From Ferroglobus sp. (GTDB lineage: Archaea > Halobacteriota > Archaeoglobi > Archaeoglobales > Archaeoglobaceae): a DNA stretch of 9,760 nt. The stretch spans positions 1-9,760 of the forward strand of contig WAJX01000008.1 in assembly GCA_015523665.1 (NCBI GenBank). Reading direction: 5' to 3'. A program made the translations under genes and the position numbers. Positions 7,091-9,760 of the stretch are shown here, piece by piece. Below the pieces are notes generated by a model that saw only the letters and a list, made by a program, of their open reading frames with translations, was not told where the DNA came from and did no database searches. The first letter of the stretch is position 1, and every line of letters begins with the position of its first letter.

Positions 7091-7417
7091 TCACACCTCC
7101 AAATACTTCTTTTTACACGATTTTATCGTTCCACTTACTCCCAACACAATTGGGAGAACTCTAACATCAGATATCCTATCAATCAACGTTAATGCATTTT
7201 TAACCTTATCTTTTCCTTCAGCTTTTACACTTATTATTCCTCTCTTACCATCAAATTCTATCAGTTTGAACATTTCATATCCAAACTCTCCATAAAGATC
7301 GATAATTTTATTGGTTATGGCTTGAATTACTTCTCTCTCATTAAGTTCTCTTTCTGAATAGAGTTGAAAGGCAATATATCTTTTTCTATCCCTCAAAGAT
7401 GGTGGTAACCCCTTCAT
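7091..7417 (-). CDS. rnp2: ribonuclease P protein component 2 (Pop5)
   Basis: Pop5 is a protein subunit of archaeal RNase P, which matures the 5' end of tRNA; it pairs with Rpp30 to support the catalytic RNA. The 108-residue protein starts MKGLPPSLRDRKRYIAF, where LPPSLR...RYIAF (4-17) is the hallmark of the family, and has the conserved late segment VLGVSGTIKS at 91-100. It is a little shorter than many archaeal Pop5 proteins (about 120), mostly at the C-terminus. Its ATG lies eight bases past the p30 stop, and a GGGGAT stretch in that gap acts as the likely SD. The p30-pop5 order matches their direct contact in the enzyme. Confidence 0.93.
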   Translation of the reverse strand: MKGLPPSLRDRKRYIAFQLYSERELNEREVIQAITNKIIDLYGEFGYEMFKLIEFDGKRGIISVKAEGKDKVKNALTLIDRISDVRVLPIVLGVSGTIKSCKKKYLEV

Positions 7418-7425
7418 ACAATCCC

Positions 7426-8010
7426 CTATATAATCTCTAAACCATTCATTATGTATCTATCATCAAACAATCTCCTCCCAAGTCTTTCCATCCAATACAA
7501 TGCTCTTTTGACATCAGCACCCAACATTTTGAAGAAATCACTTATCTGCCTATATGGGCGAAGGTGGTAAAAATTATTCGCACCACTTGTTAATATGAAC
7601 GGTGCATCAAACTTTTTTATTATTTTAAAAAGTGTTTTCGTTTCATCAAAAAGTCTGGCTCTCTCAACACCTTTAGATTCAATGAATTTTGAAAGAGAGA
7701 TTTCAATAATAACATCCTTTTCTGCAGATAGTTTTACAGTCGAGTAATCAATTCTTCTCCTTTTTAAATCTAATAAGAAGTCAACTTTTTTCCTCATTAC
7801 AGCCTCTCTATTAACCTTTATACTTTCACTAGCTACACCTATTATCCCATCTGACTCCTTTAGCTTTCTTCTAAGCTCATTAACATCTCTGGCTATTATC
7901 ATACACCCATTCACAAATTTATCAGTCTCCTCACCAAAAACTATATAATTTGAATAATTAAAATAAATTTTTTCAGGGTTAAAACGTATTAAGTCAATCA
8001 TATAAATCAT
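7426..8010 (-). CDS. rnp3: ribonuclease P protein component 3 (Rpp30/p30, PHP-like TIM-barrel)
   Basis: Rpp30 is the second RNase P protein that, with Pop5, activates the RNase P RNA. The 194-residue product is shorter and more diverged than most archaeal relatives (about 210-240). Family features are GIIGVAS (55-61), the RKKVDFLLDL strand (73-82), VIIEISLSKFI (100-110), the arginine motif VERARL (115-120), and the late signature TSGANNFYHLRPYRQI (141-156). Assignment is helped by pop5 eight bases downstream. The start is uncertain: ATG codons lie at 8010 and, three codons later, at 8001, and neither has an SD. The TATA-like sequence at 8021-8030 sits about 25 bases before 8001, which would suit a leaderless start there (191 residues). 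The coordinates use the longer frame. Confidence 0.85.
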   Translation of the reverse strand: MIYMIDLIRFNPEKIYFNYSNYIVFGEETDKFVNGCMIIARDVNELRRKLKESDGIIGVASESIKVNREAVMRKKVDFLLDLKRRRIDYSTVKLSAEKDVIIEISLSKFIESKGVERARLFDETKTLFKIIKKFDAPFILTSGANNFYHLRPYRQISDFFKMLGADVKRALYWMERLGRRLFDDRYIMNGLEII

Positions 8011-8104
8011 AATATTTTTTTATTATAATATTATTACTCCACCATTCCGTTTAATTTTATTTTTATTTTTTATTATTATTTTATTTATTTTATTTCTATT
8101 CATT
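8011..8104 (-). other. A-rich spacer upstream of the p30 gene
   Basis: This 94-base gap separates the COG1325 gene from p30. Read in the direction of transcription, the first half after the COG1325 stop is A-tracts broken by single T residues, like the sequence after psmA and upstream of aroA, and there is no T run longer than two. The second half contains a GC-containing patch (ACGGAATGGTGGAG, plus-strand 8037-8050) and then AT-rich sequence with a TATA-like decamer. It probably carries an internal promoter, but read-through from COG1325 is not excluded. Confidence 0.5.
8021..8030 (-). promoter_or_regulatory. candidate TATA box for p30
   Basis: TATTATAATA on the minus strand is centred about 25 bases before the ATG at 8001, the distance expected for a leaderless start, and only about 16 before the alternative ATG at 8010. 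The BRE position upstream reads GTAATAA, a weak match. In such AT-rich sequence the motif alone is weak evidence. Confidence 0.3.
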
Positions 8105-8545
8105 TTAGTAACCATCCTCAATTAATTTCTTTACAGCTTCTTTCAATTTTTCTTTTTTTAACGGGTATGTAACAATCTTAGCCTTTAGAACTATTGTATC
8201 CCCTCCTGAAGCCAGATATACACTTTTAAGATATGCTTTTTGTTTATCTATTCTTAGATGAAGCACCCCAGAGTCGTCCAATAAATTATCTAACATTTCT
8301 AAAATTTGATATTTTTGTTCTCCAAGTAATTCTATTAGATAATTCCAGAACTTAGATATCTCCTCCTTCCTCTTAAGTTCAACTTCTAAAAAAGCCATCT
8401 CATTTCCATAATGCCCCTTCGCTTTACTGACGAGAATTTCAAATTCAAACGGAAAAAGTATTGACATAGCCTCAGCAACTTTATCTTGACTCTCTGTTGA
8501 ATGGACTATCGCAGATACATTTATCCTTTCAATTTTAATTCTCAT
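8105..8545 (-). CDS. COG1325 family RNA-binding protein (predicted exosome-associated)
   Basis: This 146-residue protein belongs to the archaeal family of predicted RNA-binding proteins (COG1325, PF01877) with a ribosomal L5/dsRBD-like fold, proposed from genome context to work with the exosome or RNase P; its function is not firmly established. Diagnostic segments are VSAIVHSTESQDKVAEAM (10-27), KGHYGNEM (43-50) and LHLRIDKQKAYLKS (95-108), then a beta-alpha end (VLKAKIVTYPLKKEKLKEAV). The start at 8545 has no SD, only GAGAAAAAAACT before the ATG; a TTAAATTAA stretch at 8569-8577 is a possible TATA box about 28 bases upstream, so a near-leaderless transcript is conceivable. Its place between L15e and the RNase P genes is the usual one. 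The family call is firm and the molecular role is not. Confidence 0.88.
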   Translation of the reverse strand: MRIKIERINVSAIVHSTESQDKVAEAMSILFPFEFEILVSKAKGHYGNEMAFLEVELKRKEEISKFWNYLIELLGEQKYQILEMLDNLLDDSGVLHLRIDKQKAYLKSVYLASGGDTIVLKAKIVTYPLKKEKLKEAVKKLIEDGY

Positions 8546-8595
8546 AGTTTTTTTCTCATAACTTTACATTAATTTAATTTTAAGATTTATAACGA

Positions 8596-9180
8596 TTAAC
8601 TCGATTTAGATCTAAGATTAGCTCTAAGACTGGGTCTCACTTTTTCAGCTCCTTTACCTCTCCTCCTCAATCCTCTTGCTTTTCTTCCTGCAGAAGTTAA
8701 TCCCCTAAATACTCTCCCTCTTTTATTACATATCCAAGATAGCTGTTTATCACTCCTGATAGCTGGATGAGATCTGTCAACTAATATTACTTCAAACCAT
8801 TTATATCTCCCATCTTCTCCAACCCAGTATGAATTAAGTACTTCCATGTTAGGATATCTTCTCGCAGCTCTTTCTTCAGCTATCCATTGTAAGTTCTTTT
8901 TCGGTGTCTTTCTACTAACCATCATTCTTTTTGATTTTCTTCCCTTATTCGGACGGGTGGCTCTTCTTCCACCTCTTCTGACCCTAACTCTAACAACTAT
9001 TATTCCTTTCTTTGCTTTATATCCCAAAGCTCTTGCTCTATCCAACCTAGTTGGTCTTTCAATTCTAACTACTACTGGCTCCCTCCTCCATTTTTGTAAC
9101 CTATACCACATTAGCTCTCCAACATATCCTTCCCATGGTTTTTTCCAAGCATTCCTGATATGGGCATACATAGACTTCAT
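8596..9180 (-). CDS. rpl15e: 50S ribosomal protein L15e (eL15)
   Basis: This is a large-subunit ribosomal protein of archaea and eukaryotes. The 194-residue, strongly basic protein has the family N-terminus [12 protein letters not shown] (4-15), the near-invariant block [20 protein letters not shown] (31-50), the [17 protein letters not shown] stretch (68-84), [16 protein letters not shown] (135-150) and the C-terminal [20 protein letters not shown] (158-177). Length is normal. Two ATG codons compete, residues 1 and 4; the first is favoured because the SD GGTGA (plus-strand 9185-9189) ends four bases before it. A promoter-like element lies in the 48-base gap after the membrane-protein gene, so this may be the first gene of the superoperon. 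Confidence 0.97.
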   Translation of the reverse strand: MKSMYAHIRNAWKKPWEGYVGELMWYRLQKWRREPVVVRIERPTRLDRARALGYKAKKGIIVVRVRVRRGGRRATRPNKGRKSKRMMVSRKTPKKNLQWIAEERAARRYPNMEVLNSYWVGEDGRYKWFEVILVDRSHPAIRSDKQLSWICNKRGRVFRGLTSAGRKARGLRRRGKGAEKVRPSLRANLRSKSS

Positions 9181-9213
9181 AAACTCACCTTTTGAGGAAA
9201 TGGCTAAAGAAGG

Positions 9214-9230
9214 CTTAATAAATTTAACTT
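9214..9230 (-). promoter_or_regulatory. candidate BRE/TATA promoter of the L15e transcript
   Basis: The minus strand reads AAGTTAAATTTATTAAG, an A-rich BRE-like stretch followed by TTTATTAA at 9215-9222. The box centre is about 38 bases before the L15e ATG, which predicts a short leader of around 13 bases, just long enough to include the GGTGA SD. The motif overlaps the end of the upstream gene (stop at 9229-9231). Motif and spacing agree, but no other support is visible. Confidence 0.42.
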
Positions 9231-9738
9231 AAGCGACATGACTGGGGCTGAGTATAATGATTAAGATTAAAGTTATCACACCAGCGAGAACCATTCTCAT
9301 TCCAGATTTGATAATATTCCTCTTAGATACCTTTCCCATCATCACCCCAATTAAGAATAGAAGAGTTACGCTTATACCCATCGCCGAATAAAATGCCTTT
9401 TCAACATCCAAAAATATATAAGGGATTAAAGGTAGAATAGCTGATGGTATAGGAGCTAATGCGTGCACTATTGCTGTAACTTTCATCGCAAAGTTATGTG
9501 CTTCATCTATCAAACAGAATTCGTTTTCCTCTCTTAAAAGAGCTTTTCTTTTCTCACTTGCAATCAATCCTTGCTCCATTCTCTCAGCTTCATAAGCTCC
9601 CCAACCACTCGAAATTCCAAGAGCTAAGGCTGTAGCAACTCCCGCTGATATCACTATCGTGTTGGTTGCCTTACCAGCAAGATAAGCACCCATTATCAAT
9701 CCCATGATTGTAAGAGCTCCATCAAAAAACCCAATCAC
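9229..9738 (-). CDS. VIT1/CCC1 family membrane protein (TIGR00267-like), putative metal transporter
   Basis: This is a 169-residue integral membrane protein of the VIT1/CCC1 superfamily, whose characterised members move iron or manganese into vacuoles; the substrate here is not known. Five hydrophobic segments can be drawn: about 8-22, 27-45, 92-110, 115-135 and 147-165. The family motif FFDGALTIMGLIMGAYLA (4-21) opens the protein, and GISSGWGAYEAERMEQ (41-56) ends the second helix with acidic residues E50, E52 and E55, where relatives bind metal. HALAPIPSAILPLIPYIF (92-109) is also characteristic. Length fits the short archaeal subfamily without a ferritin-like domain. The GTG start at 9736-9738 has a strong SD, AGGAGGT, five bases upstream (9744-9750). 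Its place before L15e may be incidental, since L15e seems to have its own promoter. Confidence 0.85.
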   Translation of the reverse strand: MIGFFDGALTIMGLIMGAYLAGKATNTIVISAGVATALALGISSGWGAYEAERMEQGLIASEKRKALLREENEFCLIDEAHNFAMKVTAIVHALAPIPSAILPLIPYIFLDVEKAFYSAMGISVTLLFLIGVMMGKVSKRNIIKSGMRMVLAGVITLILIIILSPSHVA

Positions 9739-9743
9739 AAAAT

Positions 9744-9750
9744 ACCTCCT
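9744..9750 (-). promoter_or_regulatory. strong Shine-Dalgarno site for the VIT1-like gene
   Basis: AGGAGGT on the minus strand, five bases before the GTG at 9738, is a near-perfect anti-16S match and settles the use of GTG as start. Only ten more bases of upstream sequence are in the window, so the promoter, or an upstream gene of the same operon, cannot be seen. Confidence 0.8.
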
Positions 9751-9760
9751 AGAAATTGAC

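Noticed and set aside
8846..9232. Hydrophobic plus-strand frame opposite L15e resembling a membrane protein
   Set aside because: The leucine-rich hydrophobic look is the complement of arginine- and lysine-rich L15e codons; the L15e identity is certain.
1..9760. Novel defence or accessory system
   Set aside because: All recognisable genes are conserved archaeal core functions in a known order, and there are no unassigned long frames left to host such a system.

Overview
The window is from a low-GC archaeon, most likely a euryarchaeal lineage. The reasons are the archaeal information-processing genes (L15e, L37Ae, RpoP, Rrp4/Rrp41/Rrp42, SBDS, Pop5 and Rpp30 RNase P proteins, a 20S proteasome alpha subunit), Shine-Dalgarno motifs of GGAGG and GGTGA type next to a possible leaderless start, and TATA/BRE-like promoter elements. 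The PsmA and SBDS proteins read, from memory, much like those of Archaeoglobus and its relatives. I cannot name the genus.

Plus strand, 1-2510: an AT-rich leader with a candidate promoter, then aroA and aroC joined by a 4-base ATGA overlap. These are the last two steps of the shikimate pathway to chorismate. No other shikimate gene is visible.

Convergent gap, 2511-2756: a very AT-rich spacer between aroC and rpoP. It holds a perfect 8-bp hairpin, an 18-nt AT palindrome and T-tracts on both strands, so it is the probable termination zone for both transcription units.

Minus strand, 9738 down to 2757, in transcription order: a VIT1/CCC1-type membrane protein; L15e; a COG1325 RNA-binding protein; RNase P p30 (Rpp30) and Pop5; proteasome PsmA; a 331-nt purine-rich spacer; SBDS; exosome Rrp4, Rrp41 and Rrp42; L37Ae; and a 46-residue RNA polymerase subunit P gene. 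This is the classic archaeal exosome superoperon. It places RNA degradation, RNase P, ribosome maturation, protein degradation, ribosomal proteins and an RNA polymerase subunit in one gene string. SBDS to rpoP is tightly packed, with 4- or 8-base overlaps or 2-3 base gaps and SD motifs buried in the preceding gene, so translational coupling is likely.

I see no mobile element, CRISPR array, tRNA or rRNA, and no undescribed system. The points most worth a second look are the spacer inside the superoperon that lacks U-tracts on its sense strand, a TTG start for SBDS, a probable leaderless aroA promoter, and the uncertain start of the p30 gene.
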